DNA of 64,000 nucleotides from Sulfuricurvum sp. (GTDB lineage: Bacteria > Campylobacterota > Campylobacteria > Campylobacterales > Sulfurimonadaceae): positions 1-64,000 of the forward strand of contig NZ_JALNYS010000015.1 in the NCBI RefSeq assembly GCF_023229695.1. Reading direction: 5' to 3'. Of the stretch, positions 9,251 to 18,612 are shown in pieces. Numbering within the stretch: the first letter of the stretch is position 1; the number at the start of each line of letters is the position of its first letter. The notes below the pieces were generated by a model, which was not told where the DNA came from, made no database searches, and saw nothing but the letters and a program-made list of their open reading frames with translations. The translations under genes and the position numbers were made by a program.

Positions 9251-9928
9251 ATGATGCACTATTTTCATCGACAGGTACAATTATGGGGTGAAGAGACGCA
9301 GGCTGCACTTCAGACAAAACGGATTGCCGTTATCGGAAGTGGTGGGTTAGGGTCATCCCTTGCGTTTGCTTTGGGGGCTTCCGGTATCGGTGAAATACAC
9401 ATGGTCGATTTTGATACGGTGAGTCTCCATAACATCCACCGGCAGATTGTTTTTAAGACGGGTGATGAGGGGAAATACAAAGCGGTAGCGTGCGCTGAGT
9501 TGATCGAAGCACGATGCCCCTACGTGAAGGCAATATCTCATGTGTGCAATTTTGAGGAGTTTACCCACAAAAATATTGAGGTAGATCTTATTATTGATGC
9601 TACCGATAATCTCCCCTCACGCGGAGCGATCAATACCTATGCAAAAGCAGCCACTCTCCCCTGGGTCTACGGATCGGTAGAGGCGTTTAACGGTCAGGTC
9701 TGTTTTTTCGAGGAGGCATCGTTTAACGAGCTCTTTAAAATTACGACCAAAACACCGGCAGGGATCGCCGCACCGATTGTTATGCATATTGCATCTTTGC
9801 AAGCGAACCTTGCCTTACGCTATTTGGCCGGCTTGAGTGTGAAAAAAGATAAACTCTATTATCTCTTCTTTAATGAGGAGGGGGAGCTGGTAACGCAGAA
9901 GTTTGCGTTACCGAAAAGCGAGGGGTAA
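9251..9928 (+). CDS. HesA/MoeB/ThiF-family adenylyltransferase
   Basis: E1-like enzymes adenylate the C-terminal glycine of small sulfur-carrier proteins (ThiS, MoaD or similar). This 225-residue protein has the N-terminal RQVQLWGEE, the nucleotide-binding loop GSGGLGSSLA, DFDTVSLHNIHRQI, and the DATDN motif. The two CxxC pairs that bind zinc in MoeB and ThiF are not evident, so the exact partner is uncertain. The start is supported by AGGAG 7 bases upstream; an in-frame ATG follows at 9254. No sulfur-carrier gene is adjacent. Confidence 0.85.
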   Translation: MMHYFHRQVQLWGEETQAALQTKRIAVIGSGGLGSSLAFALGASGIGEIHMVDFDTVSLHNIHRQIVFKTGDEGKYKAVACAELIEARCPYVKAISHVCNFEEFTHKNIEVDLIIDATDNLPSRGAINTYAKAATLPWVYGSVEAFNGQVCFFEEASFNELFKITTKTPAGIAAPIVMHIASLQANLALRYLAGLSVKKDKLYYLFFNEEGELVTQKFALPKSEG

Positions 9929-9938
9929 ACTTTTGCCG

Positions 9939-10472
9939 CTAAAGGGCTGAGATATAGTGTGCAAGTGCATCGATTTGCGGATCGCTCAGCCCTTTGGCTT
10001 GCCCTTGCATCAGCGCTTTCATCTCTTTGCCGTAGCTTCCCGCTTGATACCCTTTGAGGGCCTCTTTGATTTTGGATTCACTCCACCCTGCGATGATCTG
10101 TGATTTTCCTAAGGCTGCTTTTTCACCTTTGGTTCCATGACACGAAGTGCATTTCTGAGCAAACAGTGCGGATGCATCAACGGATGGCGGGGTCTTTTCA
10201 GCTGCTACGGGTGTTTCTATCGCTTTTGTCGAGGGTTTGGCGACCGGTTTGGTAGCTGGTTCAGCGGGCTTTTCGACGGCAGCTGCCGGTACAGCCGTGA
10301 GTGTTTCGGCTACCGGAGTTACTGTCTCCGGAACGGCGGAGGTATTCTCTTCGTTTTGAGCCGGAGCGATGCTTTGAGGTTCACCGGAGGTATTAAGGGA
10401 GGTTTGTGCCGGGGGTGATTCGCTGCAACCGATCAAAAGCAGGGAACACAGAACAGGTATCAAGTATTTCAT
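9939..10472 (-). CDS. Lipoprotein c-type cytochrome (class I, c553-like)
   Basis: The N-terminus is a lipoprotein signal (LLLIGC, Cys16), followed by a long Pro/Ala/Thr/Glu-rich linker (about 20-95) and a single-haem domain with CTSCH at about residues 107-111. An axial Met is probably in KALMQGQAKGL. It should be a membrane-tethered periplasmic electron carrier on a flexible stalk. The AGGAG Shine-Dalgarno lies just before the ATG. It is convergent with the ThiF-like gene, 10 bases apart. Confidence 0.9.
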   Translation of the reverse strand: MKYLIPVLCSLLLIGCSESPPAQTSLNTSGEPQSIAPAQNEENTSAVPETVTPVAETLTAVPAAAVEKPAEPATKPVAKPSTKAIETPVAAEKTPPSVDASALFAQKCTSCHGTKGEKAALGKSQIIAGWSESKIKEALKGYQAGSYGKEMKALMQGQAKGLSDPQIDALAHYISAL

Positions 10473-10556
10473 AATGGGACTCCTAATAGTTATGATTAGG
10501 ACAGTGTACGATAAGTTGGATTTATTTTGTTTTAAGAGAAAGAGATAAAGAGGAAA

Positions 10557-10580
10557 AGTTTCGCACCGAAGTGCGAAACT
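10557..10580 (-). terminator. Hairpin terminator after the small Ala/Glu lipoprotein gene
   Basis: AGTTTCGCAC pairs perfectly with GTGCGAAACT around a 4-base loop. Read on the minus strand the stem is followed by TTTTCC, as in an intrinsic terminator, 17 bases past the stop codon at 10598. Confidence 0.75.
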
Positions 10581-10597
10581 GCTTCAATGAGTAAAAC

Positions 10598-10801
10598 TTA
10601 CTGAGCAGGAGTTGCAGCAGCGTCAGTAGCGTTAGCTTCTTCAACAACAGCAGCTTCTTCAGCAACAGGTGCAGCAGCTTCTTCAGCAGCAGGTGCAGCA
10701 ACTTCTTCTGCAACAGGTGCAGCAGCTTCTTCAGTCTTTGCAGCGTCGCTGCATCCGATAAACATTGCAGCTAGTAGCAACGCAGATACGATTTTCATCA
10801 T
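10598..10801 (-). CDS. Small Ala/Glu-rich repeat lipoprotein (67 aa)
   Basis: The start at 10801 (or the second ATG at 10798) follows TAAGGAG. The product begins MMKIVSALLLAAMFIGC, a lipoprotein signal with lipobox Cys17. The mature part is a low-complexity tract built from APVAEEAA-like units. The DNA shows imperfect ~27-30 base tandem units at about 10645-10735. An upstream in-frame extension to 10894 lacks a ribosome site and is not used. The function is unknown; it may be an abundant envelope spacer protein, since it has a clear promoter and terminator of its own. Confidence 0.75.
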   Translation of the reverse strand: MMKIVSALLLAAMFIGCSDAAKTEEAAAPVAEEVAAPAAEEAAAPVAEEAAVVEEANATDAAATPAQ

Positions 10802-10829
10802 GGTAAGGCTCCTTAAAAAATATGGCGGA

Positions 10830-10860
10830 AGTATACCACTAATTCCCCTATTGTTGTCAA
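10830..10860 (-). promoter_or_regulatory. Promoter of the small lipoprotein gene
   Basis: On the minus strand TTGACA (10855-10860) and TATACT (10830-10835) are separated by 19 bases, upstream of the lipoprotein start. The gap 10802-11142 (341 bases) otherwise shows only AT-rich DNA up to the tetR gene; I see no other gene in it. Confidence 0.55.
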
Positions 10861-11142
10861 TAAATTTTGTATATTTTTCAAATATTTTTTTCAACTCCCT
10901 GTTTTACGGGGTTTTAGAACGCTAATGTTTTTCTCATGAACGGATGATATCGGTAGAAATGTGACAATAAAGTCTATTTTTTTGAAATTCTTTTGATTTT
11001 TTTGGATCAGTTTACCAATCGTTGTTTATTGGAGGGCATAAAAAAGGTTAATCTGTGACGAAAAACATGCTATTATTGATGAAATAAAAAACTTCTCTTC
11101 CCCCTTTAGAAGGGTGGTATCAGAGGATGGACAAGGGTTGGT

Positions 11143-11739
11143 TTGAGTCGGTCATCAAAGCAAGAGCGTAAGATCACGATTATGACAAAAGCGTTGGAAC
11201 TTTTTTCCAAAGAGGGATTCTATCAGACGACGATGCCTGCTATCGCTTTAAAAGCGGGGATGAGCGTCGGCAACTTTTATAATTACTTTGCATCCAAAGA
11301 GACGTTGGCGAAAGAGCTGATTATTTATATTGCCGAGTTGCTGGGGGGTGAGATCCGTCTCATCAATGAGACGCCGACGGGTGTAGCAGAGAAGATCCGG
11401 GCGATCGTCCGGATGTATTTTCGTATGGCACAGGAGCGTCCGGAGATCATTGAATATTTTTTGAGGGTCTATCTCTCGAATCGGGAAGTTTTTAAAGAGG
11501 GGTGTGAGGGGATGATCTGTGTCACCCCTTTTGCGACGGAGATGATGATATTTTTCGAGGAGGGGGTCCGTTCCAAAGAGCTGCGCGATCAGGATTTTTT
11601 CAGTGCCTTCGGCCTTTTTATGGGGTATTTGGGGGGGATGGTCTTTCTTAACGGCGAAAAGATCCTCCCTAAAGCCATCAACGAGTACGAAGAGTCCATC
11701 TCCGAAAACATCTATCAGGCGCTTTGTTACCGTGAATAG
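11143..11739 (+). CDS. TetR/AcrR-family transcriptional regulator
   Basis: The 198-residue protein has the canonical TetR N-terminal HTH: ALELFSKEGFYQTTMPAIALKAGMSVGNFYNYFASKETLAKELI at about residues 16-60, and a helical ligand domain after it. The start is a TTG. Its stop overlaps the GTG start of the hydrogenase small subunit, so it is cotranscribed with hupUV. A role in hydrogenase regulation is inferred from this coupling; the conserved site at 20405 and 33419 is a candidate operator. Confidence 0.9.
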   Translation: MSRSSKQERKITIMTKALELFSKEGFYQTTMPAIALKAGMSVGNFYNYFASKETLAKELIIYIAELLGGEIRLINETPTGVAEKIRAIVRMYFRMAQERPEIIEYFLRVYLSNREVFKEGCEGMICVTPFATEMMIFFEEGVRSKELRDQDFFSAFGLFMGYLGGMVFLNGEKILPKAINEYEESISENIYQALCYRE

Positions 11740-12619
11740 CGTAGTACGTATCGTATGGATCTGCGGTATTACGTGCAACGGCAATACCCATTCCTTTCTG
11801 AATCACCCCGCGTTGGAATATCTCCTTGCGAAAATTCATTTTATCCACCATCCCGTTTTACCCTCACCCTTATCTTTGCAAGAGGTTGTATCGACGCTTC
11901 CCGAATCGGATATTCTGATTTTTGAGGGGGCTTACCGTCCTGATTTTGAACGCGCCGGGATGGCGATGGAGGATTTGTTCACGGGATTGGCGGATAAGAC
12001 CGGGATGATCATCGCGCTAGGCAGTTGTGCATCTTTCGGAGGGATGATGAAGCAATGTCGCCCCGAAGAGATTAGCGGGATTGCCTTTGATCGGGAGACC
12101 CCTACCCCGTTACTAAAGCGTTACCGGGAGAAGATGGTTGTTCTCAGCGGATGCCCGATTCATCCTGAATGGCTGGCGTTTGTACTACAGATGGCGGCCA
12201 ACGGTACACCGATGCCGTTGGATACATGGTATCGTCCTCAGGCACTGTATGCGTATCTCGTTCATCAGGGGTGTTTGCGCGGCGAGTATTTTGAGTGGAA
12301 AGTGGACGCACACGATTTCGGACGAAAAGAGGGGTGTTTGTTTTATGTTCAGGGGTGTCAGGGGCCGATGACACACGCCAGCTGCAACAAGATACTCTGG
12401 AATACGGTCAGCTCCAAAACCCGGGCCGGAATGCCGTGCATCGGGTGTACCGAACCGACGTTTCCCAAAGAGAGACTCTTTTCGACCCAAACTTATATGT
12501 CGATTCCCGCAGAAATGCCGCTGGGGATCCCTAAACGGAGTTATCTGGCGTTGGCGGGGGCGGCAAAATCGTTTCGGATCAAACGGCTTGAAGAGAGGAT
12601 GATGGATGATCACGCATGA
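11732..12619 (+). CDS. hupU: Cytoplasmic [NiFe]-hydrogenase small subunit (HupU/group 2-like)
   Basis: The small subunit carries the Fe-S relay of a [NiFe]-hydrogenase. The start is a GTG at 11732 overlapping the tetR stop; the frame extends upstream but without an initiation site. It has no Tat signal and no C-terminal membrane helix, so it should be cytoplasmic. Cluster ligands are in TCNGN (Cys15; Asn18 at the usual second Cys place), GSCASFGG, SGCPIHPEW, QGCQGPM and GMPCIGCTEP. About 295 residues is short, as in sensor or group 2 enzymes. It overlaps hupV by 14 bases. Confidence 0.85.
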   Translation: MNSVVRIVWICGITCNGNTHSFLNHPALEYLLAKIHFIHHPVLPSPLSLQEVVSTLPESDILIFEGAYRPDFERAGMAMEDLFTGLADKTGMIIALGSCASFGGMMKQCRPEEISGIAFDRETPTPLLKRYREKMVVLSGCPIHPEWLAFVLQMAANGTPMPLDTWYRPQALYAYLVHQGCLRGEYFEWKVDAHDFGRKEGCLFYVQGCQGPMTHASCNKILWNTVSSKTRAGMPCIGCTEPTFPKERLFSTQTYMSIPAEMPLGIPKRSYLALAGAAKSFRIKRLEERMMDDHA

Positions 12620-13895
12620 ACTGATTGAGCGGATCGAAGGGGAGGCGCGTATCGATTTTCAGTGCGACCGGCATGGGGGCGTCGAAGATGCGATCATCCG
12701 GTTCGAACATTTTAGAGGGATGGAGAGGGTGTTGGAGGGGAGAGATCCGCTGGATGCATTGGTCATCACTCCGCGTGTCTGCGGTATCTGCGGCCACTCC
12801 CATCTCATGGCCGCTGTGCGCGCACTTGAATCGGGACTGCGTAATGCCGGGGTGTGCGTGGAACTCTCCTCTAAAGCTGTTGCATTGCGCGCACTCACTC
12901 TGGCTTCGGAATTACTCCAAAATCACATTAAATGGGTCTATCTGGTATTGGGATATCAGTGTGCGAAAATGGAGGGAAAAGGGGCAATAAGCCCTCTGAG
13001 GGGGCTGGAGATCGCCTCCAAGGCCAATACCCTCAGCGCGCTTTTTAGCGGACAATGGCCCCATAGCTCGTATGCGCTTCCCGGAGGAGTGACGTGCGAT
13101 CCGACCCGTCTGGAAATCATTCATGCCCATCGTCTCCTCGATGAGATTGAGCGATTTGCCCATACGCAACTGTGGAACGGGGAGGTGGAACATTTCGGTT
13201 GTGAAGATCTATCCCTTTATAGCGGGGATGTCGGGACGATGATCGGGGTGCTGGAGCGTTTGGAACTCAGCAATAAAGGGATTGCTCATGGGCGTTATCT
13301 GGTGGCAGGGGAGGATGGGTTTAGCGCTTCGGGATGGTACGAAAAAGGGGAAAGGCGGTGTGTGGATTCTGCATTGATTCAGGAGGATGATCGCCATACG
13401 TTTATGCGCGGCGGGAAAACCTATGCGAAAAACGCATTATACGACGGGGAGTTTTGCGAAACCGGTCCTCTCGCACGGGCTATCGTAAGCAATCGGAGCG
13501 GTATTGAAAATCTGATTCGAGATTACGGAGAAGGGGTTTTGAGCCGTGTCGGTGCACGTCTGGGGGAGATAGGGGTGCTGATACGAGAGATCCGCCATCG
13601 GCTCGATACGATCGATTTGGCCGAACCCTCCTACATCTCCCCTCAACGTGCGGGGTCGTATGAGGGGATCGGGATCGTAGAGGCCCCCCGAGGGTCATTA
13701 ATCCATAAAGTGAGGGTCCGGGAGGGGAAAATCGAGAGGTACGAGATTATTACGCCGACGCAGTGGAATCTGGGGATAGGGAGTGCGGCAACCCCTTCCG
13801 TCGCCCAACAAGCGATGCGCGGGTCTCAGAGCATCTCCCACGCCGAGTTGATTTTCAGGACGTTTGACGTCTGCTCGGTCTGTACGACCCATTAG
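12606..13895 (+). CDS. hupV: Cytoplasmic [NiFe]-hydrogenase large subunit (HupV/group 2-like)
   Basis: The large subunit holds the NiFe site. The L1 motif is RVCGICGHSH (Cys59, Cys62) and the L2 motif DVCSVCTTH (Cys423, Cys426) forms the very C-terminus. There is therefore no C-terminal extension for a maturation protease, which is typical of regulatory hydrogenases. With the tetR-hupU-hupV arrangement, an H2 sensor role is likely. A group 2d catalytic enzyme feeding electrons to the cytoplasm is the alternative. No sensor kinase of the HupT/HoxJ kind is next to it. Confidence 0.85.
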   Translation: MITHELIERIEGEARIDFQCDRHGGVEDAIIRFEHFRGMERVLEGRDPLDALVITPRVCGICGHSHLMAAVRALESGLRNAGVCVELSSKAVALRALTLASELLQNHIKWVYLVLGYQCAKMEGKGAISPLRGLEIASKANTLSALFSGQWPHSSYALPGGVTCDPTRLEIIHAHRLLDEIERFAHTQLWNGEVEHFGCEDLSLYSGDVGTMIGVLERLELSNKGIAHGRYLVAGEDGFSASGWYEKGERRCVDSALIQEDDRHTFMRGGKTYAKNALYDGEFCETGPLARAIVSNRSGIENLIRDYGEGVLSRVGARLGEIGVLIREIRHRLDTIDLAEPSYISPQRAGSYEGIGIVEAPRGSLIHKVRVREGKIERYEIITPTQWNLGIGSAATPSVAQQAMRGSQSISHAELIFRTFDVCSVCTTH

Positions 13896-13908
13896 AGAGA
13901 GTCAGAAC

Positions 13909-13931
13909 TTGCTTTTGCGGGACAAAAGCAA
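13909..13931. terminator. Hairpin between convergent hupV and efflux genes
   Basis: TTGCTTTTG (13909-13917) pairs perfectly with CAAAAGCAA (13923-13931) around 5 bases, in the 41-base gap between two convergent operons. There is no T-run, so a bidirectional terminator is only probable. Confidence 0.4.
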
Positions 13932-13936
13932 CGGCG

Positions 13937-15376
13937 TTACCGCCCTGCAGGGAGGAGATTTTGTTCCGGAAGATGGGAACTTTTATCCCATCCGCCGCCA
14001 AGTGCTTTGTAAAGCGATACGGTTGCAATCAGGGTGTTTTGTTGGGCAAGGATGTTTTGTTGTGACGCCTGAAGCCATTGCTGCTGGACCAGGAGGAGGT
14101 CACCGTAGGAAATTGTCCCTACTTTGTAGCGGAGACGGGATTGTTCATACGCTTTCTGGATCGCTTCGGTCCGTTTTAACTGATAGTGCAGCTGTTCCTT
14201 GGCCTTGGCATTTTGTCCGATGGCGTTATCGGCATCATTGAAAGCGCCGATAATCGCTTTTTGGTATTGTAACAGGGTTTTGTTATGGTCGGCTTCGGCG
14301 GTTTTGATCTCCCCTTCTATCCGTCCCGCAGAGAAAATAGGGAGAGTGATTGCGGGGGCAATTTCCCATAATTGGGCCGGGTTGGTGACAAAGTTGCTGA
14401 GTTCGAGACTCTGAACGCCCAGCATACCCGTTAAACGGATACTGGGATAATAGGCGGCGCGGGCAATACCGATCTGCGCGTTGGCGGCGATGAGGTTTTG
14501 TTCCGCTACGGCGATATCGGGACGGTTTGCCAATATGCTGCTTGGGAGGGCTTCGGGGATTTTTGGAATACGGATGGCACTTAGATCGGTCGTCTTGATC
14601 GCTTGGGGATTCTCCCCTAAGATGAGATTGAGGGTTGCCTCTTCGCCAATCTTGGCCGCTTCGAGTTGTGAGAGGGTAGCTTTTGCACCCTCGTATTCCG
14701 ATTGCGCTTGCAGATAAATAGATTCGGTAATCACTCCGTGGCGGTATTTAAGGGCGCTTTGCTGTTCAATATCACGGGACGCGTTGAGGTTTTCTTTGGC
14801 CAGAGCAATTTGCCCGTTGAGGGAGGCAAGCTTGATGTACGAAACTGCCGCACTCGATGCGATAGCGATTTGAAGGGTTTGCCGGGCATATTCGGTTGTG
14901 AGGAGGAGGGCGCGCGCTGCTTCGTTGGCACGGCGTACTTTGCCGAAAAGGTCGATCTCATAGCTGGCCAGAGAGAGGGACGCGGCATAGGTCGACGTAA
15001 CCCCTTCTCGAAGCTGATACCCTCCGGTAGTCGCATTCTGAACCCCTTTGCGTGTCAGGGAGCTGTTGGCGTTAATCTGGGGATAGAGATACGATTTGGC
15101 CTGATCGAATTTTCCCAGCATGGCATCCACAGAGGTCTGTGCGGCAAGAAGATCGTAGTTGTTAATCAGGGCATGTTCGACGGTCGCGGAGAGTTGCGGA
15201 TCGTTAAACGCTCTCCACCATTGGGGATCGACCGTTTTTACGGTGCTTTGGTTGGACTCCATGTGCCGAAACGTATCGGGAGTGGCGACTTCGGGCCGTT
15301 TGTAATCGGGACCGATGGCGCATCCGCCGAGGAGGAGGGCAAGGATGAGCGATCCATAAGAGATAGAACTATTCAT
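13937..15376 (-). CDS. RND efflux outer-membrane lipoprotein (NodT/OprM family)
   Basis: This TolC-like channel forms the outer-membrane exit of a tripartite efflux pump. The N-terminus is a lipoprotein signal (LALLLGGC, Cys19) followed by the family mark IGPDYKRP. Two repeated helical outer-membrane-efflux domains follow, with repeats such as YDLLAAQTSVDAML and RPDIAVAEQNLIAANAQIG. At 479 residues the length is normal. It overlaps the pump gene by 8 bases and is last in the marR-MFP-RND-OMF operon. Confidence 0.93.
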   Translation of the reverse strand: MNSSISYGSLILALLLGGCAIGPDYKRPEVATPDTFRHMESNQSTVKTVDPQWWRAFNDPQLSATVEHALINNYDLLAAQTSVDAMLGKFDQAKSYLYPQINANSSLTRKGVQNATTGGYQLREGVTSTYAASLSLASYEIDLFGKVRRANEAARALLLTTEYARQTLQIAIASSAAVSYIKLASLNGQIALAKENLNASRDIEQQSALKYRHGVITESIYLQAQSEYEGAKATLSQLEAAKIGEEATLNLILGENPQAIKTTDLSAIRIPKIPEALPSSILANRPDIAVAEQNLIAANAQIGIARAAYYPSIRLTGMLGVQSLELSNFVTNPAQLWEIAPAITLPIFSAGRIEGEIKTAEADHNKTLLQYQKAIIGAFNDADNAIGQNAKAKEQLHYQLKRTEAIQKAYEQSRLRYKVGTISYGDLLLVQQQWLQASQQNILAQQNTLIATVSLYKALGGGWDKSSHLPEQNLLPAGR

Positions 15377-18300
15377 GTGTGATACCTTTTTCAGGGGCTA
15401 ATTTCTCTTTAATCGTTGAAACCCAATAATAGAGGAACGGGATAAAATACCGTTCAATAAAGGTTGCCGCCAGCATCCCGCCAAACATGGCCACCCCGAT
15501 CGAGAAGCGCCCCATGGCTCCAGCGCCGGAGCTGAGGATAAGGGGGAGCATCCCCGCCAAAAAGGCGAATGAGGTCATCATCATCGGCCGGTAACGCAGA
15601 CGTGCCGCTTCCATCGCCGCATCGTAGATGCTTTTGCCCATATGGCGCTGTTCTTCGGCAAATTCGACGACGAGAATCGCATTTTTTGCCGAAAGGGCGA
15701 TAAGGGTCAGCAAACCGATCTGAAAATAGACATTGTTGTTCAAGAACGGGATCATCCATACGACCGTATAAGCTCCCATGATTCCGTAGGGGACCGCCAG
15801 CATGATCGAGATCGGCAATGTCCAGCGCTCATAGAGTGCGGCAAGGATCAGATACACCATGATCAGGGCAAATACCATAATGATCAGCGCCTTGGAACCG
15901 ACGAGTTTTTCTTGGAGATAGAGGCCGTCCCAGTCATAGCTGATAGTGTTGGGAAGGACGGTATCGGCCGTATTTTCCAGAATCTGTATGATCTCTCCCG
16001 AACTCATCCCCGGAGCCGGAGCCCCCATCACCGTCGTGCTCAAAACCCCGTTAAAGTGTTCGATACTTGAGGGGGCGCTGGACATGGAGACTTTCACGAC
16101 GCTTGATAGCGGGACCAGTTTGCCGCTTGACGAGCGGACCCATCCTCGGCCGATATCTTCGGGTTTGGTTCGGTAGGGAGCGTCGGCCTGAATCTGTACC
16201 CAGTAGGTTTTTCCGTTTTTGTCAAACTGGTTGATGTTCATATACCCGATCGTCGCTTGAAGGGTCTGGAAAATTTCGGTGACGGAGAGTCCCAGCATTT
16301 TCGCTTTTTCCCGATCCACTTCGACTGAGAGGGTCGGGGTGGTGATATTCATCGTCGAAAAGGGATTTTTAAACCGTGGATCTTTCCGCAATTCGCCGAT
16401 AAAAAAGTTGGTGGAGTCGGCAAGTTTGCTGAAATTGTTGTCTCCGGGCTGCTGCAAACGGAAACTGAACATATCCGACGGCCCCATTCCCCGAATCGGC
16501 GGCGGAGGCATGGCAAACACCTTGGCCTCCTTGATGCTTCCGAATTTGGGCCCCAAGGTGTTTAAGATACCGAAGACGGCCAGCTCTTTGGTTTTTCGCT
16601 CATCCCACCCTTTGAGCCGGGTGAAGATAACGGCGGAATTGGGTTCTTGGGAAAAGGTGAGGATATTGAGCCCCGTAATGGCGGTGAATTTGTAAACCCC
16701 TTCCTGTTTTCCCAGGATCGCTTCTACCTGCTTGACCACTTCGAGGGTACGGTTGGAAGTGGCTCCGTCGGGGAGATTGATACTCGTGATGAAATACCCC
16801 TGATCTTCCATCGGCAAAAAGGCGCTCGGGAGCGTTTTGTGAAAATAGCCGATGAAAAAGTAGGTGGAGAGGTAGATCACCAGAAAAATCAGCGATTTGC
16901 GGATCATAAAGCCCGAACGGCGGACGTAGTTCTCGGTCATTTTTCCGAAGGCGCGGTTGAACCAGCGGAAGAAACGTGCCGGCTCCTTCTCGTGGTGTTT
17001 GAGGATCAAAGCGCCGATAGCCGGGGCAAAGGTGAGGGCCATAAAGCCGGAAAATACGACGGAGATCGCGATCGTGGCGGCGAACTGTTTGTACAGCTGT
17101 CCGGTCATCCCCCCCATGAAGGTGGCGGGGATAAAAACGGCACACATGACGAGGACGATCGCGATAACGGGGCCGGAGATTTGCATCATCGCTTTGATAG
17201 CCGCTTCGCGCGGGGAGAGTTTTTCGCTTTGTAAAATCCGCTCCATGTTCTCGATGACGACGATCGCATCATCGACGACGATTCCGATGGCGAGAACGAG
17301 TCCAAAGAGGGTGAGGGTATTGATCGAATACCCCAGCAGGTACATTCCGATAAACGCTCCCGTCAGCGAGATCGGGATCGAGAGGATCGGGATCAGGGCC
17401 GCGCGGGTGCTTTGCAAAAAGAGGTAGATGACCAGACTCACCAGAACGATCGAAGCGAGGAGGGTAAAAAGGACCTCTTCGATCGAAATTTTGACGAAAT
17501 CGGTCGTGTTATAGGGGATGTCGTAGGCGATCCCTTTTGGAAACTTCTTCGCCAGTTTCTCCATCTTGGCCGTTACGGCGGCGGAGGTGTCGAGGGCATT
17601 GGCATTCGTATCGGCAAAAATCCCGATCATGGCGGCCGGTTTGCCGTTCACCCGTCCGAAAAATTCGTAGTTTTGGCTGCCGAGCTCGACTCGGGCGACA
17701 TCTTTGAGGCGCAGAGTCGAACCGTCGGGTTTGGAGCGGATGATGATGTTTTGAAACTCTTCGGGGGTTGAAAAACGCCCTTTGCTGGTGAGCTGCATCG
17801 TCCACATCTGCTCAGGCGTCGTGGGTCCTTGCCCCAGACGTCCCGGAGAGACCTGGATGTTTTGATCTTTGATCGCTCCGGCGATGTCGGTCGTACTGAC
17901 CCCCAAAGAGGCCATTTTGTCAGGGTTAAGCCAAACGCGCATCGCGTAGTCGCGCTGACCGAAAATCTGTGCCCTTCCCGCACCGGGGGTTTTCTTGATC
18001 TCATCGAGGAGAGTGGAGGAGATGTAGTTACTGATCTGAATCGAGTCGAAACTCTCATCCGGCGAGGTGACCGCAACGAGGAGGAGAATGTCCGAGGTTT
18101 TTTTCTGGACGGTTACCCCCAGATCCCGGGTGCTTTGGGGGAGGAGGGCGAGGACGGAGTTGATCCGGTTCTGGACGTCGACGGCTGCCATGTCCTGATT
18201 GACCCCGATATTAAAAGTACAGGTGATCGTAGCGCTTCCGGGGAGGGCGGCCGCTTTGGAGGAGATGTACATTAACCCGTCGGCTCCGGAAATTTGAGAT

Positions 18301-18506
18301 TCCAGAGGAGAAAGGATCGTGTCGGCGATGGTTTGCGCATCGGCGCCGGGGTATTGGGCGGTAACCACGACGGTCGGCGGGGTGATATTGGGCAGCTGCG
18401 AAATCGGAAGACTCCGGATCGCCGCAAAGCCCAACAAGACGATTATCATCGCAATGACGGCCGATAAAACAGGTCGGTTGATAAAATATTTACTAAACAT
18501 GGTCAA
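15369..18506 (-). CDS. RND multidrug efflux transporter (AcrB/MexB, HAE1 family)
   Basis: The 1045-residue inner-membrane pump exchanges protons for drugs. It has the two six-helix halves, the TM4 proton-relay aspartates in GIVVDDAIVVIENMERI, two large periplasmic loops (for example QLPNITPPTVVVTAQYPGA in part) and the TM10 Lys region SAKNAILVVEFAEEQ. Its start is on the minus strand at 18506. A dispersed repeat of about 90 bases separates it from the membrane-fusion gene, which is unusual inside an efflux operon. Confidence 0.95.
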   Translation of the reverse strand: MTMFSKYFINRPVLSAVIAMIIVLLGFAAIRSLPISQLPNITPPTVVVTAQYPGADAQTIADTILSPLESQISGADGLMYISSKAAALPGSATITCTFNIGVNQDMAAVDVQNRINSVLALLPQSTRDLGVTVQKKTSDILLLVAVTSPDESFDSIQISNYISSTLLDEIKKTPGAGRAQIFGQRDYAMRVWLNPDKMASLGVSTTDIAGAIKDQNIQVSPGRLGQGPTTPEQMWTMQLTSKGRFSTPEEFQNIIIRSKPDGSTLRLKDVARVELGSQNYEFFGRVNGKPAAMIGIFADTNANALDTSAAVTAKMEKLAKKFPKGIAYDIPYNTTDFVKISIEEVLFTLLASIVLVSLVIYLFLQSTRAALIPILSIPISLTGAFIGMYLLGYSINTLTLFGLVLAIGIVVDDAIVVIENMERILQSEKLSPREAAIKAMMQISGPVIAIVLVMCAVFIPATFMGGMTGQLYKQFAATIAISVVFSGFMALTFAPAIGALILKHHEKEPARFFRWFNRAFGKMTENYVRRSGFMIRKSLIFLVIYLSTYFFIGYFHKTLPSAFLPMEDQGYFITSINLPDGATSNRTLEVVKQVEAILGKQEGVYKFTAITGLNILTFSQEPNSAVIFTRLKGWDERKTKELAVFGILNTLGPKFGSIKEAKVFAMPPPPIRGMGPSDMFSFRLQQPGDNNFSKLADSTNFFIGELRKDPRFKNPFSTMNITTPTLSVEVDREKAKMLGLSVTEIFQTLQATIGYMNINQFDKNGKTYWVQIQADAPYRTKPEDIGRGWVRSSSGKLVPLSSVVKVSMSSAPSSIEHFNGVLSTTVMGAPAPGMSSGEIIQILENTADTVLPNTISYDWDGLYLQEKLVGSKALIIMVFALIMVYLILAALYERWTLPISIMLAVPYGIMGAYTVVWMIPFLNNNVYFQIGLLTLIALSAKNAILVVEFAEEQRHMGKSIYDAAMEAARLRYRPMMMTSFAFLAGMLPLILSSGAGAMGRFSIGVAMFGGMLAATFIERYFIPFLYYWVSTIKEKLAPEKGITHE

Positions 18507-18513
18507 ACCTTAT

Positions 18514-18606
18514 AGTTGAACGCTCTAGGGGTAAAACCCCTAGAGCTACGCTGGCCGCTATGGCACTGAAGCTTGCCTCTGGCGAGGCAGAATTCAATTT
18601 CAAGAA
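18514..18606 (-). repeat. Multi-hairpin dispersed repeat, family 2, copy 1
   Basis: A perfect GCTCTAGGGGT/ACCCCTAGAGC hairpin (18522-18546) is followed by a TGCCTC/GAGGCA hairpin (18574-18589). Its reverse complement matches the copy at 43119-43248 over TTCTGCCTCG, AGAGGCAAGCTT, GCCATAGCGGC and AGCGTAG. It sits between the efflux pump and membrane-fusion genes. Confidence 0.75.
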
Positions 18607-18612
18607 ACTTTT

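Noticed and set aside
10522..10713. Minus-strand frame rich in Leu and Lys across the small lipoprotein gene
   Set aside because: It is the Ala/Glu repeat tract read out of frame (LLKKLLHL units) and ends in the terminator.
11732..13895. Second exported uptake hydrogenase
   Set aside because: No Tat signal, no anchor and no C-terminal tail on the large subunit; a cytoplasmic sensor or group 2 enzyme fits better.
14702..15382. Plus-strand frames overlapping the efflux genes
   Set aside because: They are shadows of the minus-strand efflux operon, whose proteins match known families throughout.
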